Below the pieces are notes generated by a model that saw nothing but the letters and a program-made list of their open reading frames with translations, ran no database searches and had not been told where the DNA came from. A stretch of DNA of 30,722 bases from an uncultured Gammaproteobacteria bacterium (GTDB lineage Bacteria; Pseudomonadota; Gammaproteobacteria; PS1; Pseudothioglobaceae): NCBI GenBank assembly GCA_929200175.1, contig CAKMYR010000004.1:1-30722 (forward strand), read 5' to 3'. This document shows, piece by piece, positions 6,505 to 15,032 of the stretch. The first letter of the stretch is position 1. Each line of letters opens with the position of its first letter. A program made the translations under genes and the position numbers.

Positions 6505-8358
6505 TATAAGTGCATTAATTCTTTTAACAAATTCTGCTGGATTTTTAAGTTGTCCGCCTTCGTTTAATATTGCTTGCTCAAATAAAATCATAACTAAATC
6601 TTTATCAATTTTTACTTTTAATTTTTTAACTAGCACATGATTTGGATTAATTTCTAAAATAGGTTTAGTATCAGGAATTTCTTGTCCTAATGATTTCATA
6701 ATTCTTTCCATATTACTACCCATTTCATTTTCATCTGCTATCAAGCAAGAAGGCGATTCACTCAAGCGATTAGATATTCTAACTTCTTTAACTTGTTTAT
6801 CAAGAATTTTTTGTATTTGCTCAAGAGTCTTTTCAAAACTTTTAGCGGTTTTTTCTTTTTCTTCTTTTTCTTCTTTTGAATCTAATCCTTCTAATTCGCC
6901 TTTTGATATAGATTTTAAGGTTTTGTCTTTAAATTCTTTAAAATGACTAACTAGCCATTCATCAACACGCTCTGATAATAAAAGAACTTCAATATCTTTT
7001 TGTTTAAATATTTCTAAATGAGGAGAGCCGCTAGCAGCAGCATAAGATTCAGCAGTAACATAGTATATATGTTTTTGCGATTTTTTCATTCTTGCAACAT
7101 AATCTTCCAAAGATACAGTTTGATTTTCATTTTTAGATTTAGTGGTATTAAAAAGTAATAAATTAGATATTTTGTCTTTATTAGTAAAATCTTCAACTAC
7201 GCCCTCTTTCATAACAGTACCAAATTCTTTCCAGAATTTTGCATAATCTTCAGGCTTATTTTTTTTCATTTTTTCTAATTCTTTTAAAATTTTACTAATT
7301 GAAGCTTTGCGTATTGCTTCAATTACTTTATTGCTTTGTAAAATTTCACGCGAGACATTAAGAGATAAATCAGCAGAATCAATTACGCCTTTAACAAAAC
7401 GCAGATAAAGCGGCATTAGCTTTTCGTTATTTTCCATTATGAAGACGCGTTTAGCGTATAGTTTTATTCCGCCTTTTCTTTTTGGTTCCCACATGTCAAA
7501 AGGAGCTTTAGAAGGGATATATAATAATAATGTATAATCTAATTTACCTTCTACTTTAGAATGTATGGTAACTAAAGGTTTTTCAAAATCATAAGTTAGT
7601 GATTTATAAAATTCGTCATAATCTTCTTTTTTAATACTAGTTTTATCTTGTGCCCAAAAAGCATTAGCTTTATTAACTGTATCATATTCAATCACATCAT
7701 CTTCATCTTCTTTAGTTGATACTTTAGTCATCATAATTGGTGCTGTTATATGATCTGAATATTTTGTAATTATTGCTCTTAAACGATGATTATCTAAAAA
7801 TTCTTCTTCATCTTTTTTAAGGTATAAAGTAATAGTTGTTCCAAAATCAGGGCAATCAACGGTTTCTATTGAATATTTACCCTTACCTGTTGAAGTCCAT
7901 TTAATTCCTTTTTTATTTTTAGAACCGGCTTTTCTAGTTACCAAACTAACTTTGTCAGCAACAATAAAACTTGAGTAAAACCCTACTCCGAATTGTCCTA
8001 TTAGATTAGATTTTTGAGCTTGGTCTTTATCTAATTTTTTTAAAAACTTTTTAGTGCCAGAATTAGCTATAGTGCCAATATTTTGATTGACTTCTTTTTC
8101 TGTCATCCCTATCCCATTATCTGTAATAGTAATAGTTTTTGCTTTTTTATCAAAATCAATATGGATTTTTAATTCTTCTTTACCTTCTACTAATTTATCA
8201 TTAGATAATGCTTCAAATTTAAGTTTATCAATAGCATCAGAAGAGTTAGATATTAATTCTCGCAAAAATATTTCTTTATTTGAATATAAAGAATTAATCA
8301 TTAAATCTAATAATTGAGATACCTCTGCTTGAAAGGCATGGGTTGATTTTTCGCTCAT
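6496..8358 (-). CDS. htpG: Molecular chaperone HtpG (Hsp90)
   Basis: HtpG is the bacterial Hsp90, an ATP-driven dimeric cytosolic chaperone. The 620-residue protein has the GHKL ATP site with ELISNSSDA (34-42), DNGIGM (80-85) and GQFGVGFYS (121-129), then the middle domain with VKGVIDSADLSLNVSREILQ carrying the conserved SREILQ arginine, a lysine/glutamate-rich stretch (about 500-520) and the C-terminal dimerisation domain. Length is normal (E. coli 624). The start at 8358 is fixed by an AAGGAA ribosome site 7 bases upstream. It follows lepA on the same strand after a 121-base gap that can hold its own promoter. It converges with trmJ. Confidence 0.98.
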   Translation of the reverse strand: MSEKSTHAFQAEVSQLLDLMINSLYSNKEIFLRELISNSSDAIDKLKFEALSNDKLVEGKEELKIHIDFDKKAKTITITDNGIGMTEKEVNQNIGTIANSGTKKFLKKLDKDQAQKSNLIGQFGVGFYSSFIVADKVSLVTRKAGSKNKKGIKWTSTGKGKYSIETVDCPDFGTTITLYLKKDEEEFLDNHRLRAIITKYSDHITAPIMMTKVSTKEDEDDVIEYDTVNKANAFWAQDKTSIKKEDYDEFYKSLTYDFEKPLVTIHSKVEGKLDYTLLLYIPSKAPFDMWEPKRKGGIKLYAKRVFIMENNEKLMPLYLRFVKGVIDSADLSLNVSREILQSNKVIEAIRKASISKILKELEKMKKNKPEDYAKFWKEFGTVMKEGVVEDFTNKDKISNLLLFNTTKSKNENQTVSLEDYVARMKKSQKHIYYVTAESYAAASGSPHLEIFKQKDIEVLLLSERVDEWLVSHFKEFKDKTLKSISKGELEGLDSKEEKEEKEKTAKSFEKTLEQIQKILDKQVKEVRISNRLSESPSCLIADENEMGSNMERIMKSLGQEIPDTKPILEINPNHVLVKKLKVKIDKDLVMILFEQAILNEGGQLKNPAEFVKRINALISK

Positions 8359-8365
8359 TTTTTTA

Positions 8366-8371
8366 TTCCTT
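8366..8371 (-). promoter_or_regulatory. Shine-Dalgarno site of htpG
   Basis: The minus strand reads AAGGAA, 7 bases before the htpG ATG. It stands out because most genes here have no recognisable ribosome site, which suggests strong expression of the chaperone. Confidence 0.75.
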
Positions 8372-8409
8372 ATGTTTTATTTATTAACTTAAAATTATCT
8401 AGAATAAAT

Positions 8410-8437
8410 AGTTATAGACAAAAAATAAAAAATCAAG
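8410..8437 (-). promoter_or_regulatory. Candidate heat-shock-like promoter of htpG
   Basis: Within the 121-base lepA-htpG gap the minus strand reads CTTGATT, 13 bases, then CTATAACT. The first element keeps the CTTGA core of the sigma-32 -35 box and the spacing is right, but the -10 matches the CCCCATNT consensus at only 3 positions. A start near 8403 would give a leader of about 45 bases. The call rests partly on htpG being a heat-shock gene elsewhere. Confidence 0.3.
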
Positions 8438-8479
8438 TTATATAATTAAGTAAATTTGAAAAATTATTAAATCTAAAAA

Positions 8480-10270
8480 CTATTTATCAATATGTAAAAC
8501 CGCTAAAAATGCCTCTTGCGGAATATCTACTTTACCTACAGAACGCATCCTTTTTTTACCCTTTTTTTGTTTTTCTAGTAATTTGCGTTTACGAGTAATA
8601 TCCCCTCCGTAACATTTAGCTGTTACATTTTTTCTTAATGCCCTAATATTAGATCTAGAAATAATTTTAGAACCAATGCAAGCTTGAATTGCAACATCAA
8701 ACATTTGTCTTGGAATTAATTCTTTCATTTTATCTGCTAGTTCTCTACCTTTACGAATTGAATCTTCTCGATGAATAATTAAAGCTAATGCATCTACTTT
8801 AGTTTGATTAATCATAATATCAAGACGAATAAGATCTGATTTTTGATAGCGTTCAAATTGATAGTCTATTGAAGCAAAACCTCTGGAGATGCTTTTAAGT
8901 TTATCAAAAAAATATAATACTACTTCATTAAGCGGTAATTCATATATTAAAGATACTTGTCTTCCCATATATTGAATATTTTTTTGTACCCCTCTTTTTT
9001 CTATACATAAACTAATTACAGCGCCAACATATTCAGCAGTTACTAATATAGTTGCAGTAATAATTGGCTCTCTAAATTCTACAATGCTTTGAGGTGATGG
9101 TAGTTTTGATGGACTATCTATTTTATGTATTTTGCCTTTATTATCTAAAATTTGATAAATAACAGTAGGTGCTGTAGTAATTAAATCTATTCCATATTCC
9201 CTTTCTAGTCTTTCTTGGATAATTTCCATATGTAACATGCCTAAAAATCCAATTCTAAAGCCAAATCCTAAGGCGTCAGAATTTTCTGGCTGATATTCAA
9301 GAGCTGAGTCATTTAGTTTTAATTTTGCAAGAGCATCACGAAATTTTTCATAATCTTCACCTAAAATAGGAAAAATACCAGCAAAAACTCTAGGCTGTAC
9401 ATGTTTAAAGTCCTTCAATGGCTGTGATATTGGATTTTTACTATTCATTATGGTATCGCCTACTGGAGACCCATCAATATTTTTAATATTTGCTATTAAA
9501 TAACCAACTTCTCCTGCTTTTAAGCTATTAGTTTTAGTTCGTTTTGGAGTAAATATCCCAACTTCATCTACTAAATGCTCATTTTGATTTGAAAAAATTT
9601 TAATCTTATCTTTGATTTTAATTTCTCCATCTATTACTCGTATTAAAGATACTACTCCTAAATAATTATCAAACCAAGAATCAATTATAAGCGCTTTAGT
9701 TTTTGCGTTAATATCTCCTTTTGGTTCTGGAATTTTAGCAACAATTTGTTCTAAAATATCTTCTATTCCAATACCTGATTTAGCGCTAGCATGAACGCAA
9801 TCTTGTGCCTCTATTCCTATAACATCTTCGATTTCACTTATAACTCTTTCTGGCTCGGCTGCTGCTAAATCAATTTTATTTAAAACTGGCAAAACTTCTA
9901 GTCCATAGTCAATTGCAGTATAACAATTAGATACAGTTTGAGCTTCTACTCCTTGAGAAGCATCAACAATTAAAAGAGCGCCTTCACAAGCAGCTAAAGA
10001 GCGTGATACTTCATAAGAAAAATCTACATGTCCTGGAGTATCAATAAAGTTTAATTGATATTTTTTTCCATTTTTTGCTTTATAGTCAAGAGTTACGCTT
10101 TGAGCTTTAATAGTAATGCCTCGTTCGCGTTCAATATCCATTGAATCTAGTACTTGAGATGACATTTCTCTAACACTTAAACCGCCACAATATTGAATAA
10201 ATCTATCTGCAATAGTAGATTTGCCATGATCAATATGAGCAATAATTGAGAAATTACGAATGTTTTTCAT
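8480..10270 (-). CDS. lepA: Elongation factor 4 (LepA)
   Basis: LepA is a ribosome-associated GTPase that affects initiation and elongation under stress. From the ATG at 10270 the protein is 596 residues and begins MKNIRNFSIIAHIDHGKST, nearly identical to the E. coli start. The frame is open for 13 more codons upstream (to 10309), but that extension has no family counterpart and would run to the divergent bcp start, so I reject it. G-domain motifs are AHIDHGKST (11-19), DTPGH and NKID, followed by the EF-G-like domains and the LepA C-terminal domain with KCYGGDITRKRKLLEKQKKGK. lepA is normally followed by lepB; here htpG follows and lepB is about 8 kb away. Confidence 0.97.
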   Translation of the reverse strand: MKNIRNFSIIAHIDHGKSTIADRFIQYCGGLSVREMSSQVLDSMDIERERGITIKAQSVTLDYKAKNGKKYQLNFIDTPGHVDFSYEVSRSLAACEGALLIVDASQGVEAQTVSNCYTAIDYGLEVLPVLNKIDLAAAEPERVISEIEDVIGIEAQDCVHASAKSGIGIEDILEQIVAKIPEPKGDINAKTKALIIDSWFDNYLGVVSLIRVIDGEIKIKDKIKIFSNQNEHLVDEVGIFTPKRTKTNSLKAGEVGYLIANIKNIDGSPVGDTIMNSKNPISQPLKDFKHVQPRVFAGIFPILGEDYEKFRDALAKLKLNDSALEYQPENSDALGFGFRIGFLGMLHMEIIQERLEREYGIDLITTAPTVIYQILDNKGKIHKIDSPSKLPSPQSIVEFREPIITATILVTAEYVGAVISLCIEKRGVQKNIQYMGRQVSLIYELPLNEVVLYFFDKLKSISRGFASIDYQFERYQKSDLIRLDIMINQTKVDALALIIHREDSIRKGRELADKMKELIPRQMFDVAIQACIGSKIISRSNIRALRKNVTAKCYGGDITRKRKLLEKQKKGKKRMRSVGKVDIPQEAFLAVLHIDK

Positions 10271-10309
10271 ATGATAAAATAATATTTTAACCAGACAATT
10301 ATATAGCAA

Positions 10310-10759
10310 ATGAATAAAGTTAACCCAATTACCTGTAAAGCCACTAATAATTTAACAGTTGATATTCCAGATAAAAATGGCAAAAATATAGTTTTATATT
10401 TTTATCCTAAAGATGCAACTCCAGGATGTACATTAGAAGGACAAGACTTTAGAGATAATCATCAGGATTTTTTAGATAATAATACAATTATTTATGGAGT
10501 ATCAAAAGATGATTTAACCAAGCACGAAAAATTTAAAGCTAAGCAAAATTTTCTATTTGAATTAATAGCTGACGTTGATTGCGAATTGTGTAAATTATTT
10601 GATGTTTATAAACTTAAAAAATTTATGGGTCGTGAATATATGGGGATTGTTCGTTCTACTTTTTTAATCGATCCTAATGGTAATATAATAAAAAGCTGGG
10701 ATAATGTAAAAGTAAAAGGACATGTTAAAGAAGTTTTGGCAAAAGTAAAAGAATTATGA
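10310..10759 (+). CDS. bcp: Thiol peroxidase of the Bcp/PrxQ family
   Basis: This peroxiredoxin reduces peroxides with electrons from thioredoxin. The 149-residue protein has YFYPKDATPGCT with peroxidatic C40, and the conserved R115 of VRSTFLID. E. coli Bcp has a resolving cysteine five residues after the peroxidatic one (CTVQAC); here that position is not Cys (CTLEGQ), so the enzyme may work as a 1-Cys type or use C91 or C94 (DCELC) instead. It is divergent from lepA (39-base gap) and its stop overlaps the ubiG start as TTATGA. Whether the pairing with ubiG links peroxide defence to quinone synthesis is only a guess. Confidence 0.93.
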   Translation: MNKVNPITCKATNNLTVDIPDKNGKNIVLYFYPKDATPGCTLEGQDFRDNHQDFLDNNTIIYGVSKDDLTKHEKFKAKQNFLFELIADVDCELCKLFDVYKLKKFMGREYMGIVRSTFLIDPNGNIIKSWDNVKVKGHVKEVLAKVKEL

Positions 10760-11454
10760 ATAATGTAGATACTGATGAGGTTAATAAATTTTCTGATTTA
10801 GCCTCTCATTGGTGGGATAAAAATTCTAAGTTTAAACCGCTACATGATATTAATCCTCTTCGTTTGGGATATATTAAAGAAAAATGTAATGGAGTTCTTG
10901 AAAATAAAAAAATCCTTGATATAGGTTGTGGCGGTGGAATTTTAACAGAATCTTTAGCCTTAGAAGGAGCTCAAGTAACTGGCATTGATGCTTCTGATAC
11001 TAGTATTGAGGTAGCTAAAGCACATTTGTCTAAATCTGGATTAGATATTAATTATCAAAAAACTACAGTAGAAGAATTTGCAAAAACCAACAAGCTTAAA
11101 TTTGATGTAATAACTTGTCTTGAAATGTTAGAGCATGTGCCCTATCCTAGCTCTACAATTCAATCTTGCTCTAATTTAGTTAAAGCCAAAGGCAAGGTAT
11201 TTTTATCAACTATAAATCGTAATCCAAAATCATACTTATTTGCTATTATTGGCGCTGAATATATTCTTAACTTGCTACCTAAAGGCACTCACGATTGGGA
11301 TAAATTTATAAAACCTAGCGAACTTGACAAATGGGCTCGTAAATCAAACTTAACTATGATTGATATGATTGGCTTAAATTATAATCCTATTACTAAAATT
11401 TATAAATTAGGTGATGATATTAGCGTCAATTATCTTTGTTGTTATCAAAAATAG
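10756..11454 (+). CDS. ubiG: Ubiquinone biosynthesis O-methyltransferase UbiG
   Basis: UbiG performs both O-methylation steps of ubiquinone synthesis with S-adenosylmethionine. The 232-residue protein has the UbiG-specific N-terminal block FSDLASHWWD...FKPLHDINPLRLGYI (12-40), the SAM motif LDIGCGGG (54-61), GIDAS (77-81) and the CLEMLEHVP motif. The match to the E. coli N-terminal block is close, so the identity is firm. It overlaps bcp by 4 bases (ATGA). In pseudomonads ubiG is followed by mupP and yciK; here those homologues are about 6-8 kb away on the same strand. It implies a respiring cell that makes ubiquinone. Confidence 0.96.
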   Translation: MNNVDTDEVNKFSDLASHWWDKNSKFKPLHDINPLRLGYIKEKCNGVLENKKILDIGCGGGILTESLALEGAQVTGIDASDTSIEVAKAHLSKSGLDINYQKTTVEEFAKTNKLKFDVITCLEMLEHVPYPSSTIQSCSNLVKAKGKVFLSTINRNPKSYLFAIIGAEYILNLLPKGTHDWDKFIKPSELDKWARKSNLTMIDMIGLNYNPITKIYKLGDDISVNYLCCYQK

Positions 11455-11467
11455 TTTTGTATATGCA

Positions 11468-11502
11468 AATTAATTTAAATAAAATAAAAATTTAAGCTAA
11501 TT
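11468..11502. terminator. Imperfect inverted repeat at the ubiG/acpS convergence
   Basis: Nested arms AATTA/TAATT and TTAAAT/ATTTAA flank a 9-base loop in the short gap between the convergent ubiG and acpS genes, overlapping the acpS stop. The stems are pure A/T, so it may be only compositional chance; a two-way terminator is possible. Confidence 0.22.
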
Positions 11503-11872
11503 CAAGAACTACAAAAGCGATTGCATTTTTCTTTTCGTCAGATAAACTTAAATGAGCTTTTTTGATATTTTTATCTACTAGATAAAGTCGTAATTTTTCA
11601 CTAGGAATAAAGTAAGGTTTGCCCTCTTCATTACTACGAATAGTTAAATCTTGAAAGCTAACAATTCTACCAATACCAGTACCCAATGCTTTAGCAAAAG
11701 CTTCTTTAGCGGCAAAACGTTTGGCTAAATAATTAGCGCTATCGCCTCTGTTGGCAAATATATCTTTTTCATGAGCAGATAAAATACGATTAATAAAATT
11801 AGATTTATTTTTTTCTATAATGTATTGAATTCTTTCTATGTTGACAATATCAGTGCCTATTCCATAAATCAT
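11492..11872 (-). CDS. acpS: Holo-[acyl-carrier-protein] synthase AcpS
   Basis: AcpS transfers 4'-phosphopantetheine from CoA to acyl carrier protein, which activates fatty-acid synthesis. The 126-residue protein has the two family motifs: GIGTDIV (4-10, magnesium ligand D8) and KRFAAKEAFAKALGTG (51-66, ligand E58). Length equals E. coli AcpS. The start overlaps the pdxJ stop by 4 bases, so it is coupled to pdxJ as in E. coli, where pdxJ-acpS end the rnc operon. Confidence 0.96.
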   Translation of the reverse strand: MIYGIGTDIVNIERIQYIIEKNKSNFINRILSAHEKDIFANRGDSANYLAKRFAAKEAFAKALGTGIGRIVSFQDLTIRSNEEGKPYFIPSEKLRLYLVDKNIKKAHLSLSDEKKNAIAFVVLELA

Positions 11873-12597
11873 TTTCTTGCAGTTAACATTAAATTTTTGA
11901 TTTCTCTTGTTGCTTTTTCTAGGCCAATAAATACAGCTCTAGCAATTATTGAATGTCCAATATTGAGTTCAACTACTTCAGGTAATTTGGCAATAGCATA
12001 AGTATTTTCTATGGTTAGTCCATGACCTGCATTTACTTGTAAACCTATTTTATTGGCATAACTAGCCATAGTTTTAATTTTATTTAATTCTAATAATTGT
12101 TGCTCTTTATTTGTGGCATTAGCATAATGTCCAGTATGAAGTTCAATTATTTTTGCACCACATTTTTTAGCGGCATCAACTTGAGATTTCTCTGCATCAA
12201 TAAAAAGTGATACTTTTATATTAGCATCTTGTAGTTTATTACAAACATTTGTAATTCTATTTATTTGGCTAACAATATCAAGTCCGCCTTCGGTAGTTAA
12301 TTCTTCTCTTTTTTCTGGAACCAAACAACAATCTTCTGGTTTAATTTTGCTAGCAATTTCTACCATTTCATCAGTTGCTGCCATTTCTAAATTCATTTTA
12401 GTTGTTATCTTTTCTTTTAAGACCTTAACATCATTATCTTGAATATGACGTCTATCTTCACGAAGATGTAAAGTTATGCTGTCAGCGCCAGATTTTTCAC
12501 ATAATAAAGCAGCTTCAATTGGTGATGGATATATTGTTCCACGCGCTTGTCTTAATGTCGCTATATGATCAATATTAACTCCTAAATAAATACTCAT
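11869..12597 (-). CDS. pdxJ: Pyridoxine 5'-phosphate synthase PdxJ
   Basis: PdxJ condenses 1-deoxyxylulose 5-phosphate with 3-amino-2-oxopropyl phosphate to form pyridoxine phosphate, the last ring-forming step of vitamin B6 synthesis. The 242-residue TIM-barrel protein has VNIDHIATLRQARGT (7-21), HLREDRRHI (44-52), VPEKREELTTEGG (93-105) and the NAGHGL phosphate loop. Length matches the family. It sits between era (27-base gap) and acpS (4-base overlap). In E. coli recO lies between era and pdxJ; here it is missing. Confidence 0.97.
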   Translation of the reverse strand: MSIYLGVNIDHIATLRQARGTIYPSPIEAALLCEKSGADSITLHLREDRRHIQDNDVKVLKEKITTKMNLEMAATDEMVEIASKIKPEDCCLVPEKREELTTEGGLDIVSQINRITNVCNKLQDANIKVSLFIDAEKSQVDAAKKCGAKIIELHTGHYANATNKEQQLLELNKIKTMASYANKIGLQVNAGHGLTIENTYAIAKLPEVVELNIGHSIIARAVFIGLEKATREIKNLMLTARK

Positions 12598-12624
12598 TAT
12601 GATTTAATTTTAAATAATTACACT

Positions 12625-13512
12625 CTAATCGTATCCAAGAGATGATAGCGTCTTTTTATTATTAGACCAACCTGGCTTTATTTTAACCCATAATTGTAAA
12701 AAGATTTTTTTTTGTAAAAAATTTTCAATTCCTTTGCGTGCTTCAGTGCCAATTAATTTTAGCATTTGCCCTTTATTTCCAATAACTATACTTTTTTGCG
12801 ATTCCTTATCAACATAAATACGAGCAGCAATGTGCCAAATATTATTTTTTAATTCGTATTGTTCAATGCCTACTGTTATATCATAGGGTAATTCATTTTT
12901 TAAATGACGCATTAATTTTTCGCGGATAAATTCTGCAACGATAAATTTATCATTTTTATCAGTAGTACTATTAGGATCAAAAATAATATCTTGTTTAGGT
13001 AAATATTTTAATATTAATTGTTTTAGTTTTTTAGTATCTCGTTTTTTAAATGCAGAAAGTGGAAATGTTGCTGTTGCTTTATATTTTTGAGATATTTTTG
13101 CTAAAAATGGCAATATATTTTGCTCTGATTTTAATTTATCAATTTTATTAACACATAAAATAACAGGTACATCAACTTGTGAAATATGCTCTAAAACCCT
13201 TTCATCTTGTTTGCCCCATTTATTAGATTCAACTAACCATAAAATTATATCTACATCCCTAATACTAGAGCTTGCCTCTCTATTCATATAAGAATTAATA
13301 GCTTTATAGTTTTCAATATGAATACCAGGAGTATCAACAAATACCATTTGATAATCATCTGTAGAACAAATAGCACAGATACGATGCCTAGTAGTTTGTG
13401 GTCGATGTGAAGTAATTGATAGTTTATATCCAATTAATTCATTAATTAAGGTTGATTTTCCTACATTTGGAGGCCCTACTACAGCGATAAATCCAGCTTT
13501 AAAGCTCATCAT
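12625..13512 (-). CDS. era: GTPase Era
   Basis: Era is an essential GTPase that binds the 3' end of 16S rRNA and helps 30S maturation. The 295-residue protein has the P-loop GPPNVGKS (13-20), the effector segment SHRPQTTRHR (35-44), DTPG (60-63), NKID (122-125) and a C-terminal KH domain with IVIGNKGQMLKLIG. The product starts MMSF; the second Met could equally be used. It overlaps rnc by 14 bases, so rnc and era are coupled, the arrangement found across proteobacteria. Confidence 0.97.
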   Translation of the reverse strand: MMSFKAGFIAVVGPPNVGKSTLINELIGYKLSITSHRPQTTRHRICAICSTDDYQMVFVDTPGIHIENYKAINSYMNREASSSIRDVDIILWLVESNKWGKQDERVLEHISQVDVPVILCVNKIDKLKSEQNILPFLAKISQKYKATATFPLSAFKKRDTKKLKQLILKYLPKQDIIFDPNSTTDKNDKFIVAEFIREKLMRHLKNELPYDITVGIEQYELKNNIWHIAARIYVDKESQKSIVIGNKGQMLKLIGTEARKGIENFLQKKIFLQLWVKIKPGWSNNKKTLSSLGYD

Positions 13513-14206
13513 TTAATTGCTTTAATAATTCTTTAGCACAAGATTGTTCTGCTTTTTTAATACTATTTGCTGTTTGTTTTATATCAATTTGTAATTCAGG
13601 CAAAGAGCAACGAACTTTAAAACTAGCATTATGACTTTTGCCAAATGTTTCTATAACTTCATATTTAGGTAATTTATTATTATTTTTTTGCAAAAATTCT
13701 TGTAATCTTGTTTTGGGATCTTTAAAAGAATTTTTTAAATCAATATTATTTAATAATGGCTGATATAGGTTAAGAATTATTTTATTTATGGTTGTAAAAT
13801 CTGAATCAATAAATACTGCTCCAAAAATTGCCTCTAATGCATTTTCTTTAATTGATTGTTTTTGAACTCCGCCATTTTTTAATTCTCCATTTCCTAATAT
13901 TAAATAATTAGCTAAATTTAATTCTGTAACTAATTTTAGCAATGTTTCTCCTTTGACTAAGTTTGACCTAAGGCTTGATAATTTACCTTCATCAATATTT
14001 TTAAAGCGTTTATAAAGCTCATTAGTTATAACAAATTCTAAAATGCTATCACCTAAAAATTCTAAACGTTCATTATTATTTTTATTAGCACTACTATGTG
14101 TTAGAGCTAGTTTTAATAAAGATATATCAGTAAATTTATAGTTAAGTTTTTGTTGTAATTCTTTCAAGATTATAAAGCTATGATTAAAATTATTTTTTAA
14201 TAACAA
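13499..14206 (-). CDS. rnc: Ribonuclease III
   Basis: RNase III cleaves double-stranded RNA, including the rRNA precursor. The protein has the signature ERLEFLGDS (46-54, catalytic E49 and D53), the second acidic pair region ALEAIFGAVFIDS, and a C-terminal double-stranded RNA-binding domain (about 160-232). No ATG is available at the 5' end. The frame opens with TTG at 14206 (235 residues); another in-frame TTG at 14167 would give 222 residues (E. coli 226). E. coli Met1 aligns about 8 residues inside the long form, and the segment before the second TTG still resembles the family, so I keep 14206, but a possible -10 at 14209-14214 would favour the shorter start. Confidence 0.93.
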   Translation of the reverse strand: MLLKNNFNHSFIILKELQQKLNYKFTDISLLKLALTHSSANKNNNERLEFLGDSILEFVITNELYKRFKNIDEGKLSSLRSNLVKGETLLKLVTELNLANYLILGNGELKNGGVQKQSIKENALEAIFGAVFIDSDFTTINKIILNLYQPLLNNIDLKNSFKDPKTRLQEFLQKNNNKLPKYEVIETFGKSHNASFKVRCSLPELQIDIKQTANSIKKAEQSCAKELLKQLNDEL

Positions 14207-14208
14207 AC

Positions 14209-14214
14209 ATTATA
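14209..14214 (-). promoter_or_regulatory. Possible -10 box before rnc
   Basis: The minus strand reads TATAAT just after the thyA stop, with a weak TTGCAG (14231-14236) 16 bases upstream. Its expected start (about 14202) lies inside the longest rnc frame. If it is real, rnc begins at the downstream TTG (14167). Confidence 0.28.
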
Positions 14215-14237
14215 GTATTTAATTTAGCATCTGCAAG

Positions 14238-15032
14238 CTAAATTGAAATTTGAGCTTTAATTGGATCACTATAATTGTAATTTATAAATTCAAAATCATC
14301 AAATTTATAATCAAAAATATCTTTTGGTTTGCGTTTAATTTTAAGCTCTGGTAATTTTTTAGGTTTTCTACTAAGCTGAATTTTAACCTGCTCAATATGA
14401 TTAGAATAAAGATGACAATCACCGCCGCTCCAAATAAAATCTCCAACTTTTAAATCACATTGTTGGGCAATCATATGAGTAAGTAAAGAATAGCTAGCAA
14501 TATTAAAAGGCAGTCCTAAAAATACATCTGCACTTCTTTGATAAAGCTGGCAGGATAATTTATTGTCAGCAACATAAAATTGAAAAAAAGCATGACAAGG
14601 AGCTAAAGCCATATTTTTTAATTCTGGAACATTCCAAGCAGATACTATTATTCTTCTTGAGTCAGGATTATTTTTAATTTGCCAAATAACATTTTTTATT
14701 TGATCAACAGATTTTCCATCTTTACCTTCCCAATTACGCCATTGAGAGCCGTATATAGGACCTAATTCGCCATTTTTATTGGCCCATTGATTCCAAATAT
14801 TAACTTTGTTATCAAGTAAATATTTAATATTAGTATCGCCTTTAATAAACCATAATAATTCATGAATTATAGATTTTATATGAATTTTTTTAGTGGTTAC
14901 TAAAGGAAATCCTTGGGCAAGATTAAATCGCATTTGATGTCCAAAAATAGATAAGGTTCCAGTACCTGTTCTATCTTTTTTTGTAGTGCCATTTGTTTGA
15001 ATTAATTGTAAAAGCTCTAAATATTGCTTCAC
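14238..15032 (-). CDS. thyA: Thymidylate synthase ThyA
   Basis: ThyA methylates dUMP to dTMP using methylenetetrahydrofolate. The 264-residue protein has the same length as E. coli ThyA and places the catalytic cysteine at the same residue, C146 in LAPCHAFFQF. The folate/dUMP motif QRSADVFLGLPFNIASY and the N-terminal DRTGTGTLSIFG loop are intact. It overlaps lgt by 4 bases, and lgt-thyA is a conserved gammaproteobacterial pair. Confidence 0.98.
   Translation of the reverse strand: MKQYLELLQLIQTNGTTKKDRTGTGTLSIFGHQMRFNLAQGFPLVTTKKIHIKSIIHELLWFIKGDTNIKYLLDNKVNIWNQWANKNGELGPIYGSQWRNWEGKDGKSVDQIKNVIWQIKNNPDSRRIIVSAWNVPELKNMALAPCHAFFQFYVADNKLSCQLYQRSADVFLGLPFNIASYSLLTHMIAQQCDLKVGDFIWSGGDCHLYSNHIEQVKIQLSRKPKKLPELKIKRKPKDIFDYKFDDFEFINYNYSDPIKAQISI

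Noticed and set aside
8087..8317. 76-codon + strand ORF inside htpG
   Set aside because: It is antisense to the ATP-binding domain of htpG, a shadow frame.
10271..10309. N-terminal extension of LepA
   Set aside because: Family proteins start at MKNIRNFSIIAHIDHG; the 13 extra codons match nothing and have no ribosome site.
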